A stretch of DNA of 64,000 nt from Thermoleophilia bacterium (GTDB taxonomy: Bacteria > Actinomycetota > Thermoleophilia > RBG-16-64-13), in assembly GCA_027493445.1 (NCBI GenBank), contig JAOSKU010000001.1, forward strand, positions 1,042,501 through 1,106,500. The letters are read 5' to 3'. The position numbers and the translations under genes were made by a program. The notes beneath the pieces were generated by a model. That model had not been told where the DNA came from and made no database searches. It saw nothing but the letters and a program-made list of their open reading frames with translations. This document shows, piece after piece, positions 53,947-62,984 of this stretch. The stretch's first letter is position 1. The number at the start of each line of letters is the position of its first letter.

Positions 53947-54171
53947 CTATCCGGGCGATCCGCCGAGTAGCTGAGCGAGCCTCGCGGCCCGCTCGCCCAG
54001 GAAGGCCATCTCTTCTTGAAGGGCCGGCCGACTGGCGCCCGGATCCATCAGCAAGTTGATGGCCCGGCTGCACGAGGTACCCACCAGAAACTTGAGTTCC
54101 TCGATCTGTCGGGCCCTTTCCTCGGCAGAGATACCGGCCCCGGCGGCCGGCTCGCGATCGCTTACATCCAC
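53947..54171 (-). CDS. 74-residue helical protein overlapping the rhomboid gene
   Basis: The GTG at 54171 overlaps the rhomboid stop by ten bases. The product (ISAEERARQIEELKFLVGTS, then ALQEEMAFLGERAARLAQLL) is predicted to be two amphipathic helices with one Cys. No family is recognised. The overlap suggests translational coupling with the rhomboid protease. Confidence 0.5.
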   Translation of the reverse strand: MDVSDREPAAGAGISAEERARQIEELKFLVGTSCSRAINLLMDPGASRPALQEEMAFLGERAARLAQLLGGSPG

Positions 54172-54860
54172 GTGGGCTTGACCTCCGTGAAGCGACGGTT
54201 GCGGAACAGGGGTATCAAGACCATACCCAGCACGAAACCGGTGGTGTGCACCCAGAAGGCCACGCCGCCCGAGCCGGCCAGCCCGGCCGCCAACGTGAAG
54301 GTGCCCTGGAAAAGCTGGATCACGAACCAGAAGACCAGCACCACTACAGCCGGGATGACCATGGGTATGAACAGGAAGAAAGGCACCAGCACCAGAACGC
54401 CCGCCCTCGGGTAGAGCAGGAGGTAGGCGCCCAGGACCCCGGCAATGGCCCCGCTGGCCCCGATCCCGGGCACCTCGGAGCCGGGCGCCACCAGCACTTG
54501 CCCCAGGTTGGCCGCCGCCCCAATGCCCAGGTAGAAGACCACGAAGCGCAGATGCCCCATGGAGTCCTCCACGTTGTTGCCGAAGATGTGCAAGTAGAGC
54601 ATGTTTCCCAGCAGATGCACCCAACCCCCATGGAGGAAGATCGAGGTGACCAGGCTGAGCAGCACGAGCGCCGAGAGCTGACCAGAGCGGATCATGTCGG
54701 TGAAGTCCCGCGGGATATACCCGTAGCTGTAGATGAACTCGACGTACCCGCGTTGGCCAAGGGAGAGCTCATAGAAAAACACAAGAAAATTGAGACCGAT
54801 GAGGACATAGGTGACGTAGGCGAAGCGCAGCGTGGGGATATTGTCGCGCAGGGGTATCAT
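54162..54860 (-). CDS. rhomboid-family intramembrane serine protease
   Basis: The 232-residue protein has six to seven membrane segments. The catalytic Ser is in GIGASGAIAGVLGAYLLLYP and the catalytic His in WVHTTGFVLGMVLIPLF. The loop motif FLHGGWVHLLGNMLYLHIFG, typical of rhomboids, is present. It cleaves transmembrane substrates within the membrane; the substrate is unknown. The HTTGF motif differs slightly from the usual HxxG context but keeps the His. Confidence 0.88.
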   Translation of the reverse strand: MIPLRDNIPTLRFAYVTYVLIGLNFLVFFYELSLGQRGYVEFIYSYGYIPRDFTDMIRSGQLSALVLLSLVTSIFLHGGWVHLLGNMLYLHIFGNNVEDSMGHLRFVVFYLGIGAAANLGQVLVAPGSEVPGIGASGAIAGVLGAYLLLYPRAGVLVLVPFFLFIPMVIPAVVVLVFWFVIQLFQGTFTLAAGLAGSGGVAFWVHTTGFVLGMVLIPLFRNRRFTEVKPTWM

Positions 54861-54932
54861 GTGCGGGCAATTCTATCTCCCTCCGCCCCAGGAGAGAAAC
54901 GGAGAACCCGACACCTCGTGGAGCGGCAGCTC

Positions 54933-55799
54933 ATGCCACCAATCGGCGCCCAAGTCTCGGCGGCCGGGGGGTTGCCCAATGCGATCATCCGGGCCCGAGC
55001 GATCGGTGCCGAAGCCGTACAGTTGTTCCCCAGCAACCCCCGGCAATGGCGGCCGTTCATCTACTCCGACGGCGACCTCTCAGATTTCGGAACCCGCCTG
55101 CGTCGGGCCGGCCTCCCGCTCTTCATCCACACCATCTACCTGATCAACCTGGCTTCACCGGACGCCACTCTACGGAAGCGATCTACGGTCGCTCTGACGC
55201 AGGCCCTGGTCTTCGCCGCTCGCACCGCGGCCAGTGGGGTTGTCACCCACATCGGCTCCCACCGGGGCGACGGCTTCCGAACCGCCCTCCGGCGAGTTAC
55301 CCGCGCGATCGAGGAGGCCCTCACCCGGGCCGCCGAGGCCACCGAGCCGCCCATTCCTCCCCTGCTGCTGGAGACCAGCGCGGGAGGAGGCGACTCCCTG
55401 GGGCGAAGCCCGGCCGAGCTGGGTGAGCTGGTATCGGCCTTCCCGACCCGGCTGGGGGTCTGCCTGGACAGCGCCCATCTCTTCGCGGGCGGGTACTCTG
55501 TGCACACCGAGGCAGGACTTGCCGAGTTGGTCACCGAGCTCCGCCGGGAAGCACTGCTCGAGCGGGTAGGTCTGGTTCACTTGAACGACTGCAAAACGCC
55601 TCTGGGATCGTACGCCGACCGGCACGAGAACCTCTGGGAGGGATTGCTCGGACGCGCTGGCCTACGCACCTTCATGGCCCAGCCCGCCTTCCGCCACGTC
55701 CCCTTCGTGCTGGAGGTGCCAGGCTTCGCCGGCCACGGCCCCGACTCGCGCAACATGCGCCGGGCGCGCATCCTGCGCCGGGAGGTTTCAGCAGCCTGA
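54933..55799 (+). CDS. nfo: endonuclease IV (AP endonuclease)
   Basis: The roughly 288-residue TIM-barrel protein has family features IGAQVSAAGGLPNAI, AVQLFPSNPRQW, FIHTIYLINLASPD, VVTHIGSH, LLLETSAGGGDSLG, GVCLDSAHLFAGGY, VGLVHLNDCKTPLGSYADRH and FVLEVPGF. It cleaves DNA at abasic sites using three metal ions. The ATG at 54933 matches the normal family N-terminus although the frame is open far upstream. Confidence 0.9.
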   Translation: MPPIGAQVSAAGGLPNAIIRARAIGAEAVQLFPSNPRQWRPFIYSDGDLSDFGTRLRRAGLPLFIHTIYLINLASPDATLRKRSTVALTQALVFAARTAASGVVTHIGSHRGDGFRTALRRVTRAIEEALTRAAEATEPPIPPLLLETSAGGGDSLGRSPAELGELVSAFPTRLGVCLDSAHLFAGGYSVHTEAGLAELVTELRREALLERVGLVHLNDCKTPLGSYADRHENLWEGLLGRAGLRTFMAQPAFRHVPFVLEVPGFAGHGPDSRNMRRARILRREVSAA

Positions 55800-55841
55800 C
55801 GAACCGCAGACCCGAGCGGTGCGTAGACGAGCTCGTCTCCT

Positions 55842-56831
55842 CTACGCGCTTTCCTTCATCCGACGGATCAGGCCGTTGTAGCGCAGGCGCTCCACCGCCT
55901 TGGCCTCGATCTGCCGCACCCTCTCCCGACTGATGCCGAAATGGTCGCCGATCTCGCCCAACGTCCAGGGGTCCTCGCCCGCCAAGCCGTAACGCAGCAC
56001 CAGCACCGAACGTTCCCGCTCGGGCAGTTCGCAGATGGCCTGCGCGATGTTGCGCAGCTGGATGCGTTCGTAGACCGCGTCGAAGGGTGAAGCCTGCATC
56101 GGGTCGCTGATCATGGACAGAAGGTCGGCGGAGTCCCCTTCGGGGTCTACCGAGGCGTCCAAGCTGAGTGGAGCCTCAGCCACGTCGAGCAGAGCTTGCA
56201 GCTCGTCCTCGCTGATGTCGAGCTCCCGAGCCACCTCGCCGGGATCCGGCTCCCGACCGAGCACCTGCCGTAGCTCGTGCACTGTACGTTTGATGGCGGA
56301 GAGCCGCTCGACGATGTGGACCGGCAACCGCACGGTGCGCCCCTTGTCGGCCAGGGCCCGAGTGATCGATTGGCGGATCCACCAGGTGGCGTAGGTCGAG
56401 AACTTGTTGCCCCGGCGGTAGTCGAACTTCTGAGTGGCCCGCATCAAGCCAAAGTTGCCCTCCTGCACCAAGTCGGAGAAGCTGAGGCCCCGGCCGAGAT
56501 ACCGGCGGGCGATCGAAACCACCAGGCGCAGGTTGGCTTCGATCATTGCCCTCCGAGCGGCCTCATCGCCCTCCTCGATGCGCCTGGCCAGCTCCACCTC
56601 CTGCTCAGCCGTCAGCAGTGGGACCCGACCGATCTGGTTGAGGTACGTACGGACCGACGACTCCTCGTCATAGCCGTCGTGACGCCCGGCCCTGCGCACG
56701 TCGCGCGCGCCCCCCTCGTGATCTCTGGCATCGCCGCCAGTTTCGGTACGGGACGCAGCCGGCTTGTCCTGGTCGTCCCAGGTTTCGTCCCAACCCTCGG
56801 AGCCAACACGCCGCGCATGGTTACCGGACAT
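55842..56831 (-). CDS. principal sigma-70-family RNA polymerase sigma factor
   Basis: The 329-residue protein has region 1.2 ([20 protein letters not shown]), region 2 ([52 protein letters not shown]), region 3 and region 4 ([20 protein letters not shown]). It resembles the RpoD/SigA/HrdB group with a short, charged N-terminus lacking region 1.1. It directs housekeeping transcription. The near-consensus promoters seen in this window suit such a factor. Confidence 0.9.
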   Translation of the reverse strand: MSGNHARRVGSEGWDETWDDQDKPAASRTETGGDARDHEGGARDVRRAGRHDGYDEESSVRTYLNQIGRVPLLTAEQEVELARRIEEGDEAARRAMIEANLRLVVSIARRYLGRGLSFSDLVQEGNFGLMRATQKFDYRRGNKFSTYATWWIRQSITRALADKGRTVRLPVHIVERLSAIKRTVHELRQVLGREPDPGEVARELDISEDELQALLDVAEAPLSLDASVDPEGDSADLLSMISDPMQASPFDAVYERIQLRNIAQAICELPERERSVLVLRYGLAGEDPWTLGEIGDHFGISRERVRQIEAKAVERLRYNGLIRRMKESA

Positions 56832-57050
56832 GCTCCCTCACCCGTGCCCCGAGCCGACTCCGAGAGGTGAGCGAGAATCCCCCGCTCGCTTTCCCGGGTA
56901 GACGCCGTTTTTCGTATTCGCGCTGGCATTATTCCCGCGCCCTCGAGGGCCTAACCGCGCGTGCACCCTCTCTTGACGAAACGGGCACGAGGAGGGAAGG
57001 CAACGGGGCCGGAATCCCCGCTGGTCGGCTGCCCCAAAAGGCGGTCCCGT

Positions 57051-57947
57051 TCAGGCCCGCCTCAGGAGAGCGGGTGCGGGCAGCCCGGCCAGGCGTGCGA
57101 TCTCGGCCCGCAGGGCGTCGGTCAGAGCCAGGGTCACTGGTCCGGGGCGGCCGCCCGCCAGCGGGCGGCCGCCCACACCCACCACCGGCATGACGTCGCG
57201 CGAGGTCGAGGTCAGGAAGCACTCCTCCGCCGCTTCCAGTTCCTCCAGAGTGAACTCCCTTTCGACCACCGCGATGCCGAGGCCGGCCGCGAGCTCCACG
57301 ATGTGCCGGCGGGTGATTCCGTTCAGGATGCGGGCGTCGGCCGGGTGAGTCCACACCTCTCCCCCAAAAACGGCGAAAACGTTGGACGACCCTCCTTCGC
57401 GCACGACCCGGCCAGCACCGACGAACAGGGCCTCCTGCGCTCCGGCGTCCCGAGCGGTCTGCTTGGCCAGCACAGCCCCCAGCAGGTTGGTCGATTTGAT
57501 GTCGCAGCGCGCCCACCGGATGTCATCCACCGGGTGCACAGTCACACCGGCCAGGATGGCGTCGACAGGAGAGGGCTCCAAGGGCCTGGTGTACGCAAGC
57601 ACCGTGGCCCTGGTTTCCGGAGGAAAAGGGAAGTCGCGGGGAGCCGCTCCTCGGGTCACCTGCACGTAGACGGTGCCCTCCCCCACGCCCGAGAGCTGAA
57701 GCAGGCGGGGAATGACGACTCCGAGGACGTGGTCTCGTAGAGCGCCGACCATGCGGATCTCGCCCAGGCTCCAGCGGAGACGATCCAGGTGGTCGTCCAA
57801 CCAGATAAGCTTTCCGCCCGCGATTCTCACCACTTCATAGACGCCGTCGCCCAGCTGGAAGCCGCGGTCCTCGACCCCCACCCGTCCCTCGGTCAGAGGC
57901 ATGAACTCGCCATCCAAGTAGAGCATCTCGGGCACCTGTCCAGACAT
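57051..57947 (-). CDS. class IV aminotransferase (D-amino acid or branched-chain type)
   Basis: The roughly 298-residue PLP enzyme has EGRVGVEDRGFQLGDGVYEV, the PLP lysine in RCDIKSTNLLGAVLAKQTA, EGGSSNVFAVFGGEVWTHP and LNGITRRHIVELA. It resembles D-alanine aminotransferases more than BCATs, but aminodeoxychorismate lyase is also in this family. That alternative would matter here because pABA is a methanopterin precursor. The ATG at 57947 lies right at the border of a dispersed repeat. Confidence 0.8.
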   Translation of the reverse strand: MSGQVPEMLYLDGEFMPLTEGRVGVEDRGFQLGDGVYEVVRIAGGKLIWLDDHLDRLRWSLGEIRMVGALRDHVLGVVIPRLLQLSGVGEGTVYVQVTRGAAPRDFPFPPETRATVLAYTRPLEPSPVDAILAGVTVHPVDDIRWARCDIKSTNLLGAVLAKQTARDAGAQEALFVGAGRVVREGGSSNVFAVFGGEVWTHPADARILNGITRRHIVELAAGLGIAVVEREFTLEELEAAEECFLTSTSRDVMPVVGVGGRPLAGGRPGPVTLALTDALRAEIARLAGLPAPALLRRA

Positions 57948-57949
57948 GG

Positions 57950-58113
57950 AACTCGCTTCAAGATGAAGCCTTGGCCGCCGTGACCGCACTGGGCGGCGCG
58001 ATGCGGCGTCCTCAGTCGCGCCCGTAGCGCTGCTACGAGCGCTTCCTGCGTCCTTGCCTTGCACTCGCCCATCGCGTCCTGACGGCGAAGCGTCATTCTG
58101 AAACGAGTTCTTG
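57950..58113. repeat. dispersed repeat copy with GAACTCG terminal inverted repeats
   Basis: The copy is bounded by GAACTCGCTTCA and TGAAACGAGTTC (perfect but for one base), a different end pair from the MITE at 25.8 kb, while the interior (GACGCTTCGCCGTCAGGACG, AGGACGCAGGAAGCG, GTAGCAGCGCTACGG) is the same. No clear target duplication was found. It forms the region immediately before the class IV aminotransferase start. Confidence 0.75.
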
Positions 58114-58191
58114 GCCGGCTTTCGCCCCTCTCCGTGCACCGCAACCTCCTCTCGTCGGATGGTCCCCGTCCGGCCTGGTACTCTGTAAACC

Positions 58192-58716
58192 ATGGAACTT
58201 CCGTCGCCGGCCCTCTACCGCAAAGCCGATCCGGCCGACATCGGAGCGGTGCTCCCGCTCCTGGTCGAGATCATGACGCATCACGGCGTCGCACCGCCCC
58301 CCGAACCGGCGCTCAGGGACATCGTCGACCAGGTGCTGCGCTCCCCTGACCACAGCCTCCTCTTGGCCGAACTGGACGGCGAAGCGGTGGCCCTCTGCGC
58401 CCTTCTCTTCTCGCTCAGCACGTGGTCGGCGGGTCCGGTCTGCGAGCTACAGGACGTGGTCGTGCGGCACGATCACCGAGGCCGGGGCGTGGGCCGCGGA
58501 CTCCTGGCCGCCGCCACCGAGCACGCCCGAGCGCGCGGCTGCAAGCGACTGTTCCTCACTGCCGAGGCCTTCAACTTGCCGGCTCACGCCTTCTACCGTG
58601 CGAGCGGCCTGCAGGAGAAGACCGTGCTCTACTTCGAGGCGCCCCTCGACGGCGGCCTTCCGGCAGCCGGTCGGGGCGAAGGCCGGCCGTCCACGGCCGC
58701 GCGGCCGAAACCGTAG
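58192..58716 (+). CDS. GNAT-family N-acetyltransferase
   Basis: The 174-residue protein has the GNAT acetyl-CoA motif VVVRHDHRGRGVGRGLLAAA around residues 85-104 and the C-terminal HAFYRASGL segment. The substrate is unknown. The last 20 residues are Gly/Arg/Pro-rich and probably disordered. It is divergent from the repeat and the class IV aminotransferase. Confidence 0.85.
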   Translation: MELPSPALYRKADPADIGAVLPLLVEIMTHHGVAPPPEPALRDIVDQVLRSPDHSLLLAELDGEAVALCALLFSLSTWSAGPVCELQDVVVRHDHRGRGVGRGLLAAATEHARARGCKRLFLTAEAFNLPAHAFYRASGLQEKTVLYFEAPLDGGLPAAGRGEGRPSTAARPKP

Positions 58717-58780
58717 CCCTTCGTCCACCCCCGGCAAGTCAGTGGTCGGGTCACACCCACCGATACGGCCGGCGGGTCGC

Positions 58781-59038
58781 CTACTTCCGGTTGAACCTCA
58801 GCCGGCAGGTCACACCCTCCACGACCTCGCCCGCGTCAAAACCCGCATCGCGCAGCCGGCACTGAATGTCGGTGACCGTGAGGTCATCGAGATCCTGGAA
58901 CATATCGAACTCGACAATGCGGTTCTCAAGGTCTGCTCCCACGAACACGGCGCCCGTGATATCGCAGATGATGTCCTTGACCTGCTCGATCTGCTCGCTG
59001 GTCTCCAGATTGGCGATCCTTAGATCTTCCCTTCTCAT
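58781..59038 (-). CDS. 85-residue ferredoxin-like-fold (HMA-like) protein without CXXC
   Basis: The product (MRREDLRIANLETSEQIEQV, ...IICDITGAVFVGADLENRIV, ...DIQCRLRDAGFDAGEVV) has the beta-alpha-beta-beta-alpha-beta pattern of heavy-metal-associated domains but lacks the metal-binding CXXC; single Cys residues are at ICD and QCR. The ATG at 59038 has GGAGAGGTGAG upstream. Function unknown. Confidence 0.6.
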   Translation of the reverse strand: MRREDLRIANLETSEQIEQVKDIICDITGAVFVGADLENRIVEFDMFQDLDDLTVTDIQCRLRDAGFDAGEVVEGVTCRLRFNRK

Positions 59039-59119
59039 GCTCACCTCTCCTTCCGAGGCCACTGCCGGTTCCGCGCGCCGGCGGTGCGATGCTACCGCCG
59101 CGCCCCGCCCCGCCCGGTC

Positions 59120-60004
59120 TCACCCGGGCTCGATCAGCCGGCGCCGCCCGTATGCCGCCGGAGCCCGGTTGGCGAGAGAGGGTAGGGAGCCCCGCACCTT
59201 CTCCAACCTGTCCAGGTCGAGATCGGCCAGGGCCACGCCTTCGCCGTGGCCCACCTGCGCCAGCACGATGCCCCAAGGGTCGACGATCATACTCCGGCCG
59301 TACGATTCCAAGCCGGGCTCGTGCCGGCCGAACTGGTTGGCGGCCACCATGAACACCTGGTTCTCGATGGCACGCGCCCGCAGCAGCACTTCCCAGTGAT
59401 CCTTACCCGTGCTCAACGTGAAGGCCGCCGGCACCGTCACCACTCGCGCCCCGAGCTCGGCCAGCCCCGCATACAGATCGGGGAAGCGGATGTCGTAGCA
59501 GACAGTCAGCCCCAGCACCAGGTCGCCGCCGGCAGCACCCTCTTCGGCCGTGCCCCGAGGCAGGCCGGACACCCGCACGGCCACCACCTCGTCCCCCGGC
59601 CGGCAGTCGTCGCTCTCCCGGTACGCGTGGCCGCCCACATCCACATCGAACATGTGGATCTTGCGATAGCCGGCCAGCATGCGCCCGTCGGGCCCGAAGA
59701 GCACGGTAGTATTGTAGGTGCGCTCCTCGCCGGGCACGGCCTCCCAGATGCTGCCTGCCACCACGTACACTCCGTTTTCGCGGGCGGCCTCGCCCATGGC
59801 GCCCAGTACTGGTCCGTCCAGGGACTGCTTGGCCGTGGCTACCCCGGGACGCCGGCCCAGGTAGTGGAACTTCTCGGGGAGCACCAGCAGCTCGGCTCCG
59901 CGCAACGCCGCCTCCCGCACCAGCCCCAGAGCTTTACGCAGGTTGGCGCCGACATCCTCCCCGGAGTTCATCTGCAGGACCGCCGCGCGGATTATTCGGC
60001 TCAT
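59120..60004 (-). CDS. carbon-nitrogen hydrolase (nitrilase superfamily)
   Basis: The roughly 294-residue protein has the Glu-Lys-Cys triad: Glu in ELLVLPEKFHYLG, Lys in GYRKIHMFDVDV and Cys in LTVCYDIRFPDLYAGLA. The whole sequence is close to the Nit1/Nit2 branch, which includes deaminated-glutathione and omega-amidases. The ATG at 60004 matches the family start (MSRIIRAAVLQMNS). Confidence 0.88.
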   Translation of the reverse strand: MSRIIRAAVLQMNSGEDVGANLRKALGLVREAALRGAELLVLPEKFHYLGRRPGVATAKQSLDGPVLGAMGEAARENGVYVVAGSIWEAVPGEERTYNTTVLFGPDGRMLAGYRKIHMFDVDVGGHAYRESDDCRPGDEVVAVRVSGLPRGTAEEGAAGGDLVLGLTVCYDIRFPDLYAGLAELGARVVTVPAAFTLSTGKDHWEVLLRARAIENQVFMVAANQFGRHEPGLESYGRSMIVDPWGIVLAQVGHGEGVALADLDLDRLEKVRGSLPSLANRAPAAYGRRRLIEPG

Positions 60005-60188
60005 GCTGCTCTCACCTCCTGGTCGTGGTGCCCCGTGGCTCCCCGGCCCCTCGGACCGACTTGCCTTTTTTCGCACGTTTCGCCGAAAAGCTCTCGTGGG
60101 ATTCTTGTGGGAGACGATACACTAGCGGAACGGGCGTTACACGCCTGCCCAACAGGAGGCGCAGCCCGTGGACTCGAGGAGGAGACCC

Positions 60189-60632
60189 ATGTGCCTGTCC
60201 ATACAGCGCCAATGCTCATGCAGCGCCGACGTCGCGAGTCTGTTCCATACGAACTCCGTCCTACCCGAAGAGGTCGTAGTGGCAGTGCACTGCCCGTCCT
60301 GCAGCGACGCCGTGGACTTCGACCAGGCCACCATGCTCCGCGACAACGGCTGGATCATAGAATACGATCTCGAGCTGGCCGCGCAGCACCTGCGCCGGTT
60401 CGGGATCGACCCCCAGACTCTGACCCCCGAACGCATCTTCGACGAGGGTTACTCGACGTGGAAAGGTCTGACTCCAACGGACGCGTACCAGAAGTCCATG
60501 GAGCTGCATGCCCTCTGGGCCGAGGCCGAGGGGGATAGGCGCAAGTACTTCGAAGACATGAAGAAGTGGACCATCGAGCGCACGCAGCGGCTGGCCGAGG
60601 CGGGATGGCGTAAGGCCCAAGCCGCGCTCTGA
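60189..60632 (+). CDS. uncharacterised protein with N-terminal Cys pairs
   Basis: The 147-residue protein begins MCLSIQRQCSCSADVASLFH and then has VVAVHCPSCSDAVDF, so Cys-X-Cys and CPSC pairs could form a metal site. The rest is helical and charged (DPQTLTPERIFDEGYSTWKG, RKYFEDMKKWTIERTQRLAE). No family is recognised. The ATG at 60189 has GAGGAGGAGACC before it. Its stop codon directly abuts a dispersed repeat array. Confidence 0.55.
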   Translation: MCLSIQRQCSCSADVASLFHTNSVLPEEVVVAVHCPSCSDAVDFDQATMLRDNGWIIEYDLELAAQHLRRFGIDPQTLTPERIFDEGYSTWKGLTPTDAYQKSMELHALWAEAEGDRRKYFEDMKKWTIERTQRLAEAGWRKAQAAL

Positions 60633-60633
60633 G

Positions 60634-60845
60634 CCGCCCAGGGCGGCCTGGGGGCCGGGGCTTCGTTTCGAGCCGAGCGCCCCAAGCTCGGTTCGGAATG
60701 ACGCTTCGCCCTCAGGATGCGCTGGGTGCGGGCGAGGCACGGACGCAGGGAGCGGGCGTAGCAGCGCTACGGACGTGACCGAGGACACCGCATCGCCCCG
60801 CCCAGGGCGGCCTGGGGGCCGGGGCTTCGTTTCGAGCCGAGCGCC
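60634..60845. repeat. dispersed repeat copy bracketed by a 48-bp perfect direct repeat
   Basis: A 48-base unit (60634-60681) recurs without change at 60798-60845. Between them lies one copy of the dispersed repeat core (AATGACGCTTCGCCCTCA, GTGCGGGCGAGGCACGGACG, GGGCGTAGCAGCGCTACGG). The 48-base unit itself contains GC-rich hairpins (CCGCCC/GGGCGG and GGCC..GGCC). It fills the space between the genes ending at 60632 and 60859. Confidence 0.8.
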
Positions 60846-60858
60846 TACCTACTAGAGC

Positions 60859-62087
60859 CTACTCCTCCCGGTCGCGCAGGAAGGGCGGAATATCCAGGTC
60901 TTCGTCCTGGGCGGACCCTCCACCCGGCTCGGCGGCCTCGATGGGCGCTTCGGCGAGGGTCTCCGGCTCCGCGGCGCCTTGCTCCAGTGGAACGACCTTC
61001 TCGCGCGGTGCCGGGTCGAAACCGGTGGCCACTACGGTCACCCGCAAGGAGTCGCCAAGTTTCTCGTCGACCACGGCTCCGAAGATGATGTTGGCCTCGA
61101 GGTCGGCCGCCTCGTTGACGATTTCGGCTACCTCGTTCACCTCGAAAAGGGAAAGGTCCCCCCACCGCTGATGTTGAGCAAGATACCCCGAGCTCCCTCG
61201 ATGGACGTCTCGAGCAGAGAGGAGTTGATGGCCTGATCGGCCGCCTTCTGAGCCCGCTGCTCGCCGCGGGCGGCGCCGATGCCCATATGGGCCGTGCGCG
61301 CACCCGTCATGATGGTGCGCACATCGGCCAGGTCGAGGTTGATGAGCCCAGGAACGGTAACCAGGTCGCAGATGCCCTGCACACCCTGCCGCAACACGTC
61401 GTCGGCCAGGCGAAGCGCGTCGATCATGGAGGTGCCCCGCTCCACCACCTGCAGGAGCTTGTCGTTGGGCACTACGATGACTGTGTCGGCCTGCCGTCTC
61501 AACGTCTCGATGCCCTCGCTGGCCTGGCTCATGCGCCGCTTTCCCTCGAAGGCGAAGGGCCGAGAGACGACCCCAATGGTGAGGGCTCCCAGGCTCTTGG
61601 CGATCTCGGCGATGACCGGGGCGGCACCGGTCCCGGTGCCGCCGCCCTCGCCGGCGGTGATAAAGACCATGTCGCTGCCCTTCAAGACAGACTTGATCTC
61701 GTCGTAGGCTGCGGCGGCTGCCTCGCGGCCCACCTGGGGGTCGGAACCGCCGCCCAGACCCTTGGTGAGTTCACGACCAATGCGCAGCTTATGATCGGCG
61801 TCGCACCCCTGGAGCGCCTGGACGTCAGTGTTCACAGCCACGAACTCCACGCCTTCCAGGCCGGCCTCGAGCATACGGTTGACCGCGTTGGTGCCTCCAC
61901 CGCCCACCCCGACCACGCGGATGACCGCCGGGAAGCTGCGTGAGGGGTGGATCAGCTGCCGCCGCCCAGCCAGGCGCTCCGGAGCTTCGGGCACCACCGA
62001 GTGTCGCAAGGCTGCCTTCCCGGCCTCTTCCGCCCGAGGTTGATGCTCCGTGGCCCGGAAGAGCGACCCGAGCCCGCTGTTCTTCAT
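60859..62087 (-). CDS. ftsZ: cell-division GTPase FtsZ, apparent frameshift
   Basis: The GTPase domain is complete: VVGVGGGGTNAVNRM, VNTDVQALQ, GELTKGLGGG-like RELTKGLGGGSDPQVG, the tubulin signature GGGTGTGAAPVIAEIAKSL and NDKLLQV. After LLNISGG the frame breaks and resumes in another frame as DLSLFEVNEVAEIVNEAAD, ending LDIPPFLRDREE, the conserved C-terminal peptide. The C run at 61158-61163 would need seven bases. FtsZ is normally essential, so an undercall is far more likely than a real mutation. Restored length is about 409 residues. The ATG at 62087 follows the parA stop directly. FtsZ beside ParA rather than in the dcw cluster is unusual. Confidence 0.88.
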
Positions 62088-62088
62088 G

Positions 62089-62847
62089 CTAGATTTTCTT
62101 TCCATTCAGCACCTCTCTGGCCAGCGAGCGGTAGGCTTCTGCGGCGTCACTGTGCGGGGCGTATTTCAAGACCGAGGACCCCTGTACAGGTGCTTCGGCG
62201 AACTTGATCGTCTTCCTGACCACGGTGTCGAACACCAGGTCGCCGAAACTGGTGCGTAGAATCTCTACCGCCTCGCCGCCGTGGAGTGTCCGGGAATCGA
62301 AAAGGGTGGGCAGGATCCCGGCGATGTGGACCTTGGAGTTCAGGTTCTCGCGCACCAGCTCCAGCGTACGCTCCAGCTGGGCGAGACCCCGGAGCGAGAG
62401 GTACTCGCACTGCACGGGTACGATGACGGCGTCGGCTGCAGTCAAGGCGTTGATGGTCAGGAGCCCCAGGGATGGCGGGGAGTCGATGAAAACGTAGTCA
62501 TAACGGTCGCGCACGCCCAGGAGCGCCTTGCTGAGAGCCCGCTCCCGACCTATGACCGAGGCCAGGGCCAGCTCCGCCCCGGCAAGCTCGATGCTGGACA
62601 CCGCCAGGTCGATCTCCCGCGGGTGGATGACCTGCTCGATCTCCATCCCCTGGACGAGCACGTTGAACATGCTCGGATAGGTCTCGTCAGGATCGAGCCC
62701 CTGGCTCATGGTCAGGTTGCCCTGGGGATCCATGTCGACGCCCAGCACCCGGTATCCGAGCTCGGTGAGCGCCACGCCCAGATTGAGGGTCGAGGTAGTT
62801 TTGGCCACCCCTCCCTTTTGATTCGCGAGGGCAACAACCCGCGCCAA
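62089..62847 (-). CDS. parA: ParA/Soj-family chromosome-partition ATPase
   Basis: The 252-residue deviant Walker ATPase has LANQKGGVAKTTSTLNL, GVDMDPQGNLT, the Walker B FIDSPPSLGLLTINAL and VPVQCEYLSLRGLAQL. The Walker A reads KGGVAKTT, as in Soj. It positions chromosomes or other cargo with a ParB partner. No parB is visible in the window. The next gene downstream is ftsZ, two bases away. Confidence 0.9.
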   Translation of the reverse strand: MARVVALANQKGGVAKTTSTLNLGVALTELGYRVLGVDMDPQGNLTMSQGLDPDETYPSMFNVLVQGMEIEQVIHPREIDLAVSSIELAGAELALASVIGRERALSKALLGVRDRYDYVFIDSPPSLGLLTINALTAADAVIVPVQCEYLSLRGLAQLERTLELVRENLNSKVHIAGILPTLFDSRTLHGGEAVEILRTSFGDLVFDTVVRKTIKFAEAPVQGSSVLKYAPHSDAAEAYRSLAREVLNGKKI

Positions 62848-62896
62848 AGGACGTCACTCTCCTCCCGCGCCGCTGAGGCGCACGCCGTTCAGGCCA

Positions 62897-62925
62897 AGTA
62901 TACGTTTTCTACGTGTTCGGGCCAA
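62897..62925 (-). promoter_or_regulatory. promoter for parA-ftsZ
   Basis: TTGGCC (62920-62925) lies 17 bases before TATACT (62897-62902) on the minus strand, about 50 bases upstream of the parA start. The -10 is a near-consensus hexamer. Confidence 0.55.
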
Positions 62926-62984
62926 ACGGCAGGAATCCTTGCATGCAGCCCGGTGGAAGTCCGTATCACCCGCGACGGCGAGTC

